Assembly: GCF_043677095.1 (NCBI RefSeq)
Contig: NZ_JBHLJR010000006.1
Location: forward strand, 62,001-126,000
Origin: Natronococcus roseus
GTDB lineage: Archaea > Halobacteriota > Halobacteria > Halobacteriales > Natrialbaceae
Direction: 5' to 3'
Length of the DNA stretch: 64,000 bases
Shown here piece by piece: positions 25,641 through 34,694 of this stretch (the first letter of the stretch is position 1; each line of letters opens with the position of its first letter). The notes under the pieces were generated by a model, which saw only the letters and a list, made by a program, of their open reading frames with translations, did not search any database and was not told the origin of the DNA. Both the position numbers and the translations under genes were made by a program.

Positions 25641-25704
25641 TCCCGAGTCCGTGAGGACAGCAGATTTCGAATCTGCCGCCTTGGCCGGGCTAGGCTATCT
25701 CGGC
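25620..25704 (-). tRNA. tRNA-Ser (anticodon CGA)
   Basis: An 85-base cloverleaf on the minus strand. The 7-base acceptor stem GCCGAGA/TCTCGGC is perfect and followed by discriminator G, as in serine tRNAs. The anticodon arm is GCAGA-TTCGAAA-TCTGC, giving anticodon CGA (codon UCG). A long variable arm (GTCCTCACGGAC) marks a class II tRNA, and the T arm is GGGAG-TTCAAAT-CTCCC. No intron and no encoded CCA. A GGATAAAAAC box lies upstream at about 25728-25738. Confidence 0.96.
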
Positions 25705-25829
25705 TCACCCCTATCTACCGCGGTGACGTTTTTATCCGTTTCGAATCGTCGCGCCGTCTGGGAACCGCTGACGTCCGAACGTGACAGTCGGACGAAAGAC
25801 GTTTCACGCGAGCCTCCGAGGTCGACGCC

Positions 25830-26780
25830 ATGGACGTCACCCAGGCCAGCCGCGAGTGTTCGACCGTCCTCGAGGAGATCGGCGACGCCGTCGTCTGCGA
25901 TCGGTCCTTCCTCGAGGAGATCCTCGTCGGCGTCGTCGGACGGGGCCACGTCCTCCTCGAGGACGTCCCCGGAACCGGCAAGACGTTGACGGCCCGGAGC
26001 GTCGCCACCGCGCTCGGGCTCTCCTTCTCTCGGATCCAGTTCACGCCCGATCTGCTGCCGACCGACGTCACGGGCACGCACGTCTTCGACGAGCGCGATC
26101 GGAGCTTCGAGTTCAACGAGGGACCGTTGTTCGCCAACATCGTGCTGGCCGACGAGATCAACCGCGCGCCGCCGAAGACCCAGGCCGCCCTGCTCGAGGC
26201 CATGGAGGAGGGCCAGGTCACCGTCGACGGCGAGACGCGCCCGCTGCCGGACCCCTTCTTCGTCATCGCGACGCAAAACCCCGTCGAGCAGGAGGGCACC
26301 TTCCCGCTGCCCGAGGCGCAGGTCGATCGCTTCCTCGTCAAGACGTCGATGGGCTACCCCGACGCCGAGGGCGAGGTCGAACTGCTGCGACGGCGCGCGA
26401 GCCGCGAAGAGGGAAGTCCGACCGTCTCGACGGTCCTCGAGCCCGAAGAGATCGACGCGCTCCGGCAGGTTCCCGAGACGGTCCGGGTCGAGGCGGACCT
26501 GCTCGAGTACGTCGCTACCGTCGCCCGCGAGACCCGCGGCGACGGCCGCGTCGAAGTCGGCGTCTCCCCGCGGGGCACCCAGCGGCTGTTCGAGGCCGCC
26601 CGCGCGTACGCGGCGCTGGTCGGTCGGGAGTACGTCACGCCCGACGACATCAAGCGAGTCGCCGAGCCCGTCCTCGCCCACCGACTCGTGTTGACGCCCG
26701 ACGCGACGGTCAACCGGGTCGAGAAGGCCGCGATCGTCGAGAGCGTTCTCGAGAGCGTTCCGGTGCCGACAGTCGAGTAG
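25830..26780 (+). CDS. moxR: MoxR-family AAA+ ATPase
   Basis: A 316-residue AAA+ chaperone-like ATPase. Walker A is EDVPGTGKT near residues 43-51, Walker B with sensor residues is NIVLADEINRAPPKTQAALL near 106-125, and sensor 1 is FVIATQNPVEQEGTFPLPEAQ. The C-terminal lid includes SPRGTQRLFEAARAYAAL and ends with VNRVEKAAIVESVLESVP. MoxR proteins usually act with DUF58 and von Willebrand factor A proteins to activate metal-containing or surface complexes, but those partner genes are not next to it here, so the client is unknown. Confidence 0.9.
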   Translation: MDVTQASRECSTVLEEIGDAVVCDRSFLEEILVGVVGRGHVLLEDVPGTGKTLTARSVATALGLSFSRIQFTPDLLPTDVTGTHVFDERDRSFEFNEGPLFANIVLADEINRAPPKTQAALLEAMEEGQVTVDGETRPLPDPFFVIATQNPVEQEGTFPLPEAQVDRFLVKTSMGYPDAEGEVELLRRRASREEGSPTVSTVLEPEEIDALRQVPETVRVEADLLEYVATVARETRGDGRVEVGVSPRGTQRLFEAARAYAALVGREYVTPDDIKRVAEPVLAHRLVLTPDATVNRVEKAAIVESVLESVPVPTVE

Positions 26781-26830
26781 GCCGTCGGTGGAGGGGGAGC
26801 TCGCTCGGGAAACTGCTTCGGTGCAGGGAG

Positions 26831-27019
26831 TTACCGGTTTCCCATCGCCAAGCCGAGTGCGACGCCGATCGCGACGCCCATCGGGAGCCATAGTCCGAGG
26901 TCGTCGGTCGCGACGCCGATCGCGGTCCCCAGTGCGATCCCGATGGCGATTCCAACGCCCAGTTCGGCTCCGTCGGTGCCATCGGTGTCGTCGCCCGCCT
27001 CGACGGTATCGTTCGCCAT
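26831..27019 (-). CDS. Small glycine-zipper-like membrane protein
   Basis: A 62-residue protein with an acidic N-terminus and a long Gly/Ala/Val-rich stretch (LGVGIAIGIALGTAIGVATD and LWLPMGVAIGVALGLAMG) that forms two membrane segments with glycine every fourth residue. Such glycine zippers pack helices tightly. The function is unknown. It is separated from PEP carboxylase by 49 bases on the same strand and could be co-transcribed with it. Confidence 0.6.
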   Translation of the reverse strand: MANDTVEAGDDTDGTDGAELGVGIAIGIALGTAIGVATDDLGLWLPMGVAIGVALGLAMGNR

Positions 27020-27068
27020 GTGACGTCGTTCGTCGGAGCGACGATAGCTGTTGGCTCCGTGAGCGGGC

Positions 27069-29759
27069 TTACCCCGTGTTCTTCATCCCGGCAGCGATTC
27101 CCTTCACCGTCAGTCGCAGGGTTCGCTCTTCGATGTCGGTCCGGTGGGTGCGATCGAGCAGGTAGACCTGCAGCAGGTTCAGCGGGTCGACGTAGGGGTT
27201 GCGTCGCTCGAGGTTCTCGCCGAGCCAGTCGCGGGTGTGGAGCTCCTCGCGCTCGCCGATCGTCTTGACGAGCTCCGCAGCGCGCTCGTACTCCTCGCTG
27301 ACCCGCGGGAAGAACCGCTCGCGCAGGTCGGCGTCGGCCATCCCCGCGTAGGTCTCGGCGATCTCGAGTTCCGTTCGGGACAGCGAGAGCGCGGCGTTGT
27401 CCAGCGTCGATCGGAAGAACGCCCACTCGTCGTACATCTCCTGGAGGGTTTCCTCGGAGCCGCCGTCCTCGAGGTAGGCGTCGATCCCGCTCGCGAGGGC
27501 GTACCAGCCCGGCAGAATACACCGCGACTGGGTCCAGGAGAACACCCACGGGATCGCCCGCAGGTCCTCGACGGTGCGCTCGCCGGATCGCGAGGCCGGC
27601 CGGGAACCGAGGTCGAGGTCCTCGATGACGGTGATCGGCGTCGCCTGCTCGAAGTATCGGACGAACCCCTCGCTCTCGAGGAGGTCGCGGTACTCCTGGC
27701 GGGCGGCGTCGGCCATCGTCTCCATCGCGTCGATCCACTCCTCGTCGACCCGCTCCTCGGGCTGTTGCTCGGCGTAGAGGCGGGCCCGAAGCTGGGCGTT
27801 CAACATCTGCTCGATGTTGCGCTCGGCGATTCGGGGGTTGCCGTACTTCTCGGCGATCGCCTCGCCCTGTTCGGTGAACTTCACCTGGCCCGTCACGGTG
27901 GAGTTCGGCAGCGCGAGCAGCGCCTCGTTCATCGGGCCACCGCCCCGCGAGATCGAGCCGCCGCGGCCGTGGAACAGTCGCATCGTCACGTCGTGGTCGT
28001 CGCAGATCTCGCCCAGGCGGCGCTGGTTCTTGTACAGCGACCAGTTCGCCGCGAGGAACCCGTTCTCCTTGTTCGAGTCGGAGTAGCCCAGCATGATCTC
28101 CTGGGTGTCGCCGCGAGCCTCGAGGGCCTGGACGTAGGCCTCGTTCTCGAACAGCGTCCCCATGATCCGGCGTGCGCCCGAGAGGGCGTACTCGGTCTCG
28201 AGCAGCGGGACGATGTCGAGTCCGCAGTGTTCGGGTAGGGAGACGACACCCGCCTGGTCGGCGAGGAAGAGCACCTCGAGGACGTGGCTGGGCTCCTCGG
28301 TCATCGAGATGGCGTAGGTGTCGATCGCGTGGACGCCGTACTCGGTCTGCCAGTCGCCGAGCTCGTCGAACAGCGTCAGCACTCGTTCGGAGTCCTCCGA
28401 GAGCCCCTCGGTATCGGTGAGATCGATCACGGGATCGTCCTGCAGGACGGCGTCGGTCAGGAGTTCGACGCGCTCGTCCTCGTCGAGTCCGTGGTAGTCG
28501 ATTCCCTCCCGCTCCAGCGCCGCCGCGATGGCGTCGGTGTGTTTCTGCTGGTGGTCCCGCAGGTCCATGCTGGCGAGCGAGAAGCCGAACGTGGCGACCC
28601 GCCGCCGGATCGGATCGACGTGGGCGTCGACGACGCTCTCGGCGCCGTTGTTTCGCAGACTCTTCGCGACGACCTCGAGATCGTCGAGCAGCCCGTCGAC
28701 CTCCTCGTAGCCGCCCGGGCGGACGTCGCCGATCCGCGCCAGGCGCTCGCGCATCAGCTTGAGTTTCTGACGGTACGGTTCGCCCGGGTATCGGTCCTGT
28801 GCGGTGCGGGCGCTACCGGGCAGCAGCTCCCGGTCGTCCTCGAGGCTGGCCTCGAACTCCGGCCCGACGTCGATCCGGCTCCCGTCCTGGCTCAACACGC
28901 CCGACAGGCGCTTGAGCTGGGTGCGATACTGCTCGAGGACGACCCCCCGTTGACGCTCGAGGGTGTTCGCGGTCACCTCCGGGGTCACGTAGGGGTTGCC
29001 GTCACGGTCACTGCCGGCCCACGAGCGGAACTCGAACAGTTTGGGAATCTCGAGGCTGTGGCCGATCTCCTCGTCGATAGCGTCGTCGAGTTCGTCGTAC
29101 ACCTCGCCGACGACGTCGAACAGCGTGTTCTCTAAGTACCACTGGACGTTACGGGCCTCGTCGGCGACCTCCGGCTGGCGCTTGCGGACCTGCGGGGTCT
29201 GCCAGAGGCTGGTCACCTCGGCGTCGATATCGCGCCAGACCTGATCGCGCTCCTTGTCGGTCAACAGTCGCTCGTCGAGGGTCTCGAGGTGGGTCGCGAT
29301 CGCCCGCAGCTTGGATTTGACCGTCTTGCGCCGGGCCTCCGTCGGGTGAGCGGTGAACGTCGGTTCGATCAGCACGTCGTCGAGGACCTGCTGGACCGTC
29401 TCCACGTCGGTCTCGGCGAGTTCGGCCGCGGCCGTCTCCAGGCTGTCCTCGAGGGTCCCCTCCTGGGAACCGGTTCGGATCGAGCGCACCCGCTCGCGTT
29501 CCTCGGCGAGGTTGATGAGTTCGAAGTACGTGGTGAACGCCCTGGCGACGACCCGCTGTTGGTGGGGCGAGAGGTTGTTGAGCTCGGTCGCGAGCGGGTC
29601 CCGCGACTCGAGGTCGCCCGCGCGGTAGTCGATCGCGGTCGTCCGGCAGGATTCGACGGTCTCGAACGCCCGTCGCGAGGTCTGGTCCTCGAGGACGTCT
29701 CCCAGAAGCGCCCCGAGTTCGCGAACGTCCCGACGCACGGTCCTGTTATGCAGTGTCAT
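27069..29759 (-). CDS. ppc: Phosphoenolpyruvate carboxylase
   Basis: Anaplerotic enzyme adding bicarbonate to PEP to give oxaloacetate. The 896-residue protein is of the large, bacterial-type family. It shows EPTFTAHPTEARRKT near residue 135 (catalytic His), FRSWAGSDRDGNPYVTPEVT near 250, the PEP-binding loop LFHGRGGSISRGGGP near 600, and the invariant C-terminal GMKNTG. The start at ATG 29759 is supported by a TTTTTACGC box about 27 bases upstream; the longer frame from 29819 runs through that box. With malic enzyme at the left of the window it covers both directions of C3-C4 exchange. Confidence 0.96.
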   Translation of the reverse strand: MTLHNRTVRRDVRELGALLGDVLEDQTSRRAFETVESCRTTAIDYRAGDLESRDPLATELNNLSPHQQRVVARAFTTYFELINLAEERERVRSIRTGSQEGTLEDSLETAAAELAETDVETVQQVLDDVLIEPTFTAHPTEARRKTVKSKLRAIATHLETLDERLLTDKERDQVWRDIDAEVTSLWQTPQVRKRQPEVADEARNVQWYLENTLFDVVGEVYDELDDAIDEEIGHSLEIPKLFEFRSWAGSDRDGNPYVTPEVTANTLERQRGVVLEQYRTQLKRLSGVLSQDGSRIDVGPEFEASLEDDRELLPGSARTAQDRYPGEPYRQKLKLMRERLARIGDVRPGGYEEVDGLLDDLEVVAKSLRNNGAESVVDAHVDPIRRRVATFGFSLASMDLRDHQQKHTDAIAAALEREGIDYHGLDEDERVELLTDAVLQDDPVIDLTDTEGLSEDSERVLTLFDELGDWQTEYGVHAIDTYAISMTEEPSHVLEVLFLADQAGVVSLPEHCGLDIVPLLETEYALSGARRIMGTLFENEAYVQALEARGDTQEIMLGYSDSNKENGFLAANWSLYKNQRRLGEICDDHDVTMRLFHGRGGSISRGGGPMNEALLALPNSTVTGQVKFTEQGEAIAEKYGNPRIAERNIEQMLNAQLRARLYAEQQPEERVDEEWIDAMETMADAARQEYRDLLESEGFVRYFEQATPITVIEDLDLGSRPASRSGERTVEDLRAIPWVFSWTQSRCILPGWYALASGIDAYLEDGGSEETLQEMYDEWAFFRSTLDNAALSLSRTELEIAETYAGMADADLRERFFPRVSEEYERAAELVKTIGEREELHTRDWLGENLERRNPYVDPLNLLQVYLLDRTHRTDIEERTLRLTVKGIAAGMKNTG

Positions 29760-30335
29760 CGCAGGATCGTACGGACCGTAGCGTAAAAACCCCGGGAGCA
29801 TCCCGAAGCCTTGCCTCACGCATCTTTTTCCCTGATAGTTGCGCCGTTCGGCACGAACTCGGCGGTCCCGAGTTCCGAACCGATCCTCTCGAGTGCTGTC
29901 GTCTTAGTATATTATCCCAGAAAACATTCTGAATAAGCTATTGATTTGCTATTATATGGTTCTACGGATCGACCAGAAAGATAGAATATAGTTTGGTCGG
30001 AGATATCGTCCCGGTATTTGAATGTCGTATATCCGTATCTATGGCCTTCTTTCCGCTATTGGCCGTGAAGGACAGCTTTCGCGCGAGAACAGCTACTCTT
30101 GGCGACGAGACTGTCGATGACTTGCCGAATATATATCGCGAATAGCTACTGAATGTTTTAGTTAGAGATGATTGGTATATGTGTTTAATTACGAACGTAC
30201 ATGCGTAATAACAGAACAATCAAACAGGAATAATTAGATATCAGATAGATCGTGGATCCGGGCGGGACGGCACCGGGAGCGACTGCTCCGCTCGGAACGG
30301 GGAGAGGTCGGATTCCGACCGACGGTTCGACTCGT
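29760..30335. other. Intergenic region with an AT-rich island
   Basis: 576 bases between ppc and etfA. The ppc promoter is at the left edge. From about 29895 to 30245 the base composition drops to roughly 40% GC, with runs such as TATATATCGCGAATAG and TTATTACGCATG, in contrast to the two-thirds GC of its surroundings. Short frames in it (for example 29962-30219, minus) lack haloarchaeal amino acid composition and are not called. It could be a scar of foreign DNA or a regulatory and terminator region. Confidence 0.55.
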
Positions 30336-31310
30336 TCAGGCCGCGTCGCGCAGGGCCTCGTTCAGCTCTGGCACGACCTCGTGGAGGTCGCCGATCACGG
30401 CCCAGTCGGCCTTCTGGACGATCGCCGCCTCGGGATCCGTGTTGATCGCGAGCAGCGTGTCCGCGCCCTTGCAGCCGACCATGTGCTGGACCGCGCCGCT
30501 GATCCCGCAGGCGATGTAGATATCCGGGCTAATCTTCGCGCCCGTCTGGCCGACCTGGTCGTCGTGGGGGCGCCACCCCTCGTTGACCGCGGCTCGAGAG
30601 GCGCCTACGGTTCCGCCGAGCAGCTCCGCCAGGTCCTCGAGCTGGTCGTAGTCCTCGGCGCTGCCGACGCCCCGGCCGCCGCCGACGACGACCCGGGCCT
30701 CGCCCAGCGGGATCCCCTCCTCGTCGCCCGTCTCGACGCGATCGACCTGTACCGCGAACAGGTCGTCCTCGAGGTCGGGCTCGAACGTCGAGACCGACGG
30801 CTCCGTCGGCGATGCGGCGGGTTCGATCGGAAACTCGTGTTCCGCCGCTGTCAACAGTTTGTGTTCGCCCTCGAGGCGGGCGTGCTCGATCAGGCTGCCG
30901 CCCCAGCGGTTGCGCCGCAGTTCGTAGGCGCCGTCGTCGGCGACGTCGACCGCGAGGCAGTTCGTCGCCATCGGCGCGTCGAGGGAGGCGCCGACGCGAG
31001 CCAGCACCTCGCGGCCGCGGTCGGTTCCCGGGGCCGTGATCGTCTCCGCCTCGCGCTCGGACGCGAGCTGGATGACGCTCTCGGCCCACGCGTCTGGCGC
31101 GTAGCGCTCGAGGCGGTCGTGAGCGACGCAGTGGACCGCCTCGACGCCGTGTTCGCCGAGTTCGTCGCCGAGCGCGTCGGCCTCGTCGCCGACGGCGACG
31201 GCCTCGAGCGGCTGTCCCTCTGCGGCGGCCAGCTCGCGGGCCATCGCGAGCCCCTCCAGGGACGTCTCTTCGGGCGCGCCGCCGTCGTGTTCGACGAGTG
31301 CGAGGATCAT
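30336..31310 (-). CDS. etfA: Electron transfer flavoprotein alpha subunit (dimethylglycine-dehydrogenase-linked)
   Basis: FAD-binding ETF subunit of normal size (324 residues), unlike the extended paralogue at 14946-16529. The C-terminal FAD domain has GGRGVGSAEDYDQLEDLAEL, GGTVGASRAAVNEGWRP, GQTGAKISPDIYIACGISGA and LLAINTDPEAAI. The ATG overlaps the etfB stop by four bases. It is the third gene of a unit with etfB and a dimethylglycine/sarcosine-dehydrogenase-like flavoprotein, and is therefore the probable electron acceptor of that enzyme. Confidence 0.92.
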   Translation of the reverse strand: MILALVEHDGGAPEETSLEGLAMARELAAAEGQPLEAVAVGDEADALGDELGEHGVEAVHCVAHDRLERYAPDAWAESVIQLASEREAETITAPGTDRGREVLARVGASLDAPMATNCLAVDVADDGAYELRRNRWGGSLIEHARLEGEHKLLTAAEHEFPIEPAASPTEPSVSTFEPDLEDDLFAVQVDRVETGDEEGIPLGEARVVVGGGRGVGSAEDYDQLEDLAELLGGTVGASRAAVNEGWRPHDDQVGQTGAKISPDIYIACGISGAVQHMVGCKGADTLLAINTDPEAAIVQKADWAVIGDLHEVVPELNEALRDAA

Positions 31311-32077
31311 ACGACCTCCACCTCCTCGACGAGGATCTCGACGATATCCGGGACCGCTTCCGGTCCCTCACCCAGGATCTCCGCGGGCGAGTCGTCGGTC
31401 TCGGGCGCCTCGAGACGAACCTTCTCGAGTCCGCCCGCCCTCGTCTCGGCCCGGGGATCCACGCTCTCGATCTCCTGGCGGCGGGCCTGCATCTTGGCCC
31501 GCATCGAGGCGTAGCGGGGCTCGTTGAGCCCCTCCTTGACCGTCACGACGGCCGGGAGGTCGATCTCGTACACCTCCTCGCCGCCGGAGATCTCGCGTCT
31601 CGCGATCGCGGTACCGTCCTCGATCTCGAGGTCCTTGATCCCGGTGACGCAGGGGTAGCCGAGCGCGTTCGCGACGCGGACGCCGACCTGGTAGTTGGCC
31701 GCGTCGGCCGACTCGTTGCCGAACAGCAGCAGGTCGAACCCCTCGTCGTCGTCGAGCCGATCGATCCCGTCGGCGATCGCGTCCGCGGTCGCCCGCGGGG
31801 ACCACTCCTCGTCGTCGGTCTCGAGCAGGGTCGCCTCGTCGGCCTGCATGGCCAGCCCGGTCCGGAGCTGTTCGTCCGCTTCGGGCGGGCCGAGTGTGAG
31901 TAGGTGAGCGGAGCCGCCGTGGGTCTCGACCTGCGCGACGGCCCCCTCGATCGCACACTCCTCGTGGGGGCTCATGGTAAAGCCCAGCCCGCTCGTGTCG
32001 ATTCGCTGCTCGTCCTCGGTGAGGACGATCTTGGCGCCCGTGTTCGGGACGCGTTTGAGACAGGCGAGTACCTTCAT
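31307..32077 (-). CDS. etfB: Electron transfer flavoprotein beta subunit (dimethylglycine-dehydrogenase-linked)
   Basis: AMP-binding ETF subunit, 256 residues. It starts MKVLACLKRVPNTGAKIVLT and contains TMSPHEECAIEGAVA, FDLLLFGNESADAANYQVGV and the conserved LPAVVTVKEGLNEPRYASMR. It begins two bases after the stop of the flavoprotein gene and overlaps etfA by four bases, so all three are translated as a unit. It carries electrons from demethylation reactions to an ETF dehydrogenase; the FixCX encoded at 13225-14949 is the only visible candidate. Confidence 0.92.
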   Translation of the reverse strand: MKVLACLKRVPNTGAKIVLTEDEQRIDTSGLGFTMSPHEECAIEGAVAQVETHGGSAHLLTLGPPEADEQLRTGLAMQADEATLLETDDEEWSPRATADAIADGIDRLDDDEGFDLLLFGNESADAANYQVGVRVANALGYPCVTGIKDLEIEDGTAIARREISGGEEVYEIDLPAVVTVKEGLNEPRYASMRAKMQARRQEIESVDPRAETRAGGLEKVRLEAPETDDSPAEILGEGPEAVPDIVEILVEEVEVV

Positions 32078-32079
32078 GG

Positions 32080-34611
32080 TTAGCTCCGGATGCGGTCGTT
32101 CTCGGGGTCGAACAGCGGCTCGCTGCCGACGATCTCGACCTCGACGGGGTACCGTTGGCCCATGTACTCGACCGCGAGCGCTCGGCCCTCCTCGGCGTAC
32201 TCCGGCGGGAGGTACGCCATCAGGAGATGTTTGCCGACCGATGGACCGGTTCCCGCACTGGTAACGTAGGACTCCCGTCCTTCCTCGTCGACGATCACCT
32301 CGCCGTCGTCGTCGAGGATCGGCTCGCCGCCGAGCATGAACCGGGGTTCGCCGCCCTCGGGCGCGTGGTCGGCTACGGAGAGGGTACACAGGGTCGCCGC
32401 GTCCTCGATCTCGAGGGCCTCCGCGTAGGCCTCCTTCCCGACGAAGTCGGCGTCCTTGACGCCGTGGAACGAGAGGCCGGCCTCCGAGGGGTCGTACTCG
32501 AGCTCGAGTTCGTGGCCGTAGAGGCGATACCCCTTCTCCAGGCGGCCCGTAGTGCCGTAGACGCCCATTCCGACCGGGCGAACGTCGTGGTCCTCGCCGG
32601 CCTCCTCGACGACCTCCCAGAGCCGCCGGCCCTGGCCCATCGGCGCGTAGAGCTCCCAGCCGCGCTCGCCGACGTAGGAGAGCCGCATCGCCCAGGCGTC
32701 GACCTCGCCGACGGTGACCTCCTGGGCGGTATAGGGAGGAAAGGCCTCGTGGGAGACGTCCTCCTCGGCGACCGACTGGACGACCTCGCGGGCTGACGGC
32801 CCCCAGACGCCGAGCGTGCACAGCGACTCGGAGTTGTCGATCATCGTGACGTCGGCGTCCTCGGGGATGTGACTCCCGAACCAGGCCCGATCGGAGCCCG
32901 CGGCCGCCCCGCCCGTGATCAGCCGGAAGTGGTCCGGGCCGAGCCGGACGATCGTCAGGTCCGAGACGAAGCCGCCGTTTTCGGCCAGAATCGGCGTGTA
33001 CACCGTCTTGCCGACGTCGACGTCGATCCGGCCGACGGCCATCCCCTCGAGGAACTCGCAGGCGTCCTCGCCGACGAAATCGAAGATGCCAAAGCCCATA
33101 TCGCCGACCATCGCGACCTCGTCGCGCATGTGGAGGTGTTCGGCCAGAGTAATCGGCGACCACCACCGCGAGTCCCACTCGTTCGGTCGCTCGAGCCCCT
33201 CGAGCTCGTCGGCGTAGCGCTCGAGGAGGTCCTCGTTGGACTCGTACCACTGGGGCCGTTCCCAGCCCGCGGCCTCGAAGAATCGCGCGTCGAGTTCGTC
33301 CTGGCGGTCGTAGAACGGACTCGTGCGCAGGGGACGCGAACTCTGCCACTGCTCGTGGGGGTGGACGATGCCGTAGATCTTCTGGAACCCCTCGTGTGCG
33401 CGGTTCTTGACGAACCGTCTGGAGTTGCCGTACTCGTAGAACCGGTTGATATCCGAGCCGTGGAGGTCGATGTCGGACCAGCCGCGGGTCATCCACTGGG
33501 CGACTGCTTCGCCGACGGCGGGCGCCTCCTTGATCCAGACCGCGGCGCAGGACCACAGTCCCTCGACGTCCTGTAGCGGGCCCAGCAAGGGTGCGCCGTC
33601 GGGCGTCACCGACAGCAGCCCGTCGATCTCGTGGCGGACGCCGGCCTCGGGATCGTCCAGCAGCTCCGGAACGATCTCGAGGGCGTCGTGCATCGACTGC
33701 TCGAACGCGTCGTCGGTCAGCGGCGGCTGGGTCGGCGAGAGCGGCGCCTCGTCGATCGAGGGGATCTCGTCGACGTCCCAGAGGATCGGGCGGTGCTGGT
33801 AGGAGCCGACCTCGAGGTCGTTGCCGTGCTGGCGCTCGTACATCTGGGTGTCCATGTCCCGGACGACGGGGAAGGAGATCTCGCCCTCGTACTCCTCGAA
33901 AAAGGAGATCGGACCGACGCTGACCATCTGGTGGACCGCCGGAGTCAGCGGGATCTCGGCGCCGGCCATCGCGGCGATCTTCGGGCTCCAGAGCCCGCAG
34001 GCGATGGCGACCTCGTCGGCCTCGACGGTCCCCCGGTCGGTTTCGACCGCGCTGATCGCGCCGTCCTCGACGTGGAGATCCAGCACCGTCGTGTTCGGCG
34101 ACACCGTCAGCCCGCCGTCGGTGTACTCGTCGGCGCGTGCCCGCATCACCTCGCCGGCCCGCAGCGGGTCGCAGGTCCCCGCACCCGGGCTGTAGAAGCC
34201 GCCTTTGATGATGTCGGTGTTGAGATAGGGAACCATCTCCTCGATCTCTTCGACCGAGAGCAGCCGCCCGGGCTCGCCCCAGGCCGTCGCCGACTGGACG
34301 CGCCGCTCGAGCTCTGCCATCCGCTCTTCCGTTCGGGCGACCTCGAGCCCGCCGCTGTTGGTGAAGGTGTCCATGTCCTCGTACTGCTCGATGCTCCGGC
34401 GGGTGAGGTGGGTTATCTCCTTGGAGTGTTCGACCGGCATCAGGAAGTTCGACGCGTGCCCCGTCGAGCCGCCCGGATCCGGCAGCGGTCCCTTGTCGAG
34501 CAGCAGGATGTCCTCTCGGCCCCGATCCGCGAGATGGTACGCGAGGCTGTTGCCGACGATCCCCGCACCGATAATCACGGTATCCGCGCTCGAGGGGAAC
34601 GCGTCGCTCAT
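32080..34611 (-). CDS. Dimethylglycine/sarcosine dehydrogenase-like flavoprotein with GcvT domain
   Basis: An 843-residue two-part enzyme. The N-terminal FAD domain begins with TVIIGAGIVGNSLAYHLADR and contains GSTGHASNF; His52 aligns with the histidine that binds FAD covalently in mammalian dimethylglycine dehydrogenase. The C-terminal 410 residues form a GcvT/aminomethyltransferase fold (GFGIFDFVGEDACEFLEGMA, GERGWELYAPMGQGRRLWEV, LEKGYRLYGHELELEYDPSE) that takes the released methyl group as methylene-tetrahydrofolate. This is the architecture of dimethylglycine and sarcosine dehydrogenases. Which N-methyl substrate is used cannot be read from the sequence. It leads an operon with etfB and etfA; ATG 34611 overlaps the end of a short upstream ORF. 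Confidence 0.88.
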   Translation of the reverse strand: MSDAFPSSADTVIIGAGIVGNSLAYHLADRGREDILLLDKGPLPDPGGSTGHASNFLMPVEHSKEITHLTRRSIEQYEDMDTFTNSGGLEVARTEERMAELERRVQSATAWGEPGRLLSVEEIEEMVPYLNTDIIKGGFYSPGAGTCDPLRAGEVMRARADEYTDGGLTVSPNTTVLDLHVEDGAISAVETDRGTVEADEVAIACGLWSPKIAAMAGAEIPLTPAVHQMVSVGPISFFEEYEGEISFPVVRDMDTQMYERQHGNDLEVGSYQHRPILWDVDEIPSIDEAPLSPTQPPLTDDAFEQSMHDALEIVPELLDDPEAGVRHEIDGLLSVTPDGAPLLGPLQDVEGLWSCAAVWIKEAPAVGEAVAQWMTRGWSDIDLHGSDINRFYEYGNSRRFVKNRAHEGFQKIYGIVHPHEQWQSSRPLRTSPFYDRQDELDARFFEAAGWERPQWYESNEDLLERYADELEGLERPNEWDSRWWSPITLAEHLHMRDEVAMVGDMGFGIFDFVGEDACEFLEGMAVGRIDVDVGKTVYTPILAENGGFVSDLTIVRLGPDHFRLITGGAAAGSDRAWFGSHIPEDADVTMIDNSESLCTLGVWGPSAREVVQSVAEEDVSHEAFPPYTAQEVTVGEVDAWAMRLSYVGERGWELYAPMGQGRRLWEVVEEAGEDHDVRPVGMGVYGTTGRLEKGYRLYGHELELEYDPSEAGLSFHGVKDADFVGKEAYAEALEIEDAATLCTLSVADHAPEGGEPRFMLGGEPILDDDGEVIVDEEGRESYVTSAGTGPSVGKHLLMAYLPPEYAEEGRALAVEYMGQRYPVEVEIVGSEPLFDPENDRIRS

Positions 34612-34694
34612 CCGAGATCGCCCCGCTCGAGCGTATCCGTCCATGTTTCGTGTGAGTTCCGACCGCCCGGGTCGTGTCTGTTGTTGACTCTCAT
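34608..34694 (-). CDS. Possible 28-residue upstream ORF coupled to the flavoprotein gene
   Basis: ATG at 34694 opens a 28-codon frame (MRVNNRHDPGGRNSHETWTD...) whose TGA overlaps the flavoprotein ATG as ATGA. A TATA-like AATTTAATATCC (34724-34735) about 30 bases upstream would make this ORF leaderless, with the main gene translated by termination-reinitiation. It may be a regulatory uORF or a small protein. Confidence 0.35.
   Translation of the reverse strand: MRVNNRHDPGGRNSHETWTDTLERGDLG

Noticed and set aside
29962..30219. 85-codon minus-strand frame in the AT-rich island
   Set aside because: Amino acid composition (many Ser, Thr, Lys, Tyr, few Asp/Glu) is not haloarchaeal, no promoter fits, and no domain is visible. 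Treated as noise in foreign-like sequence.
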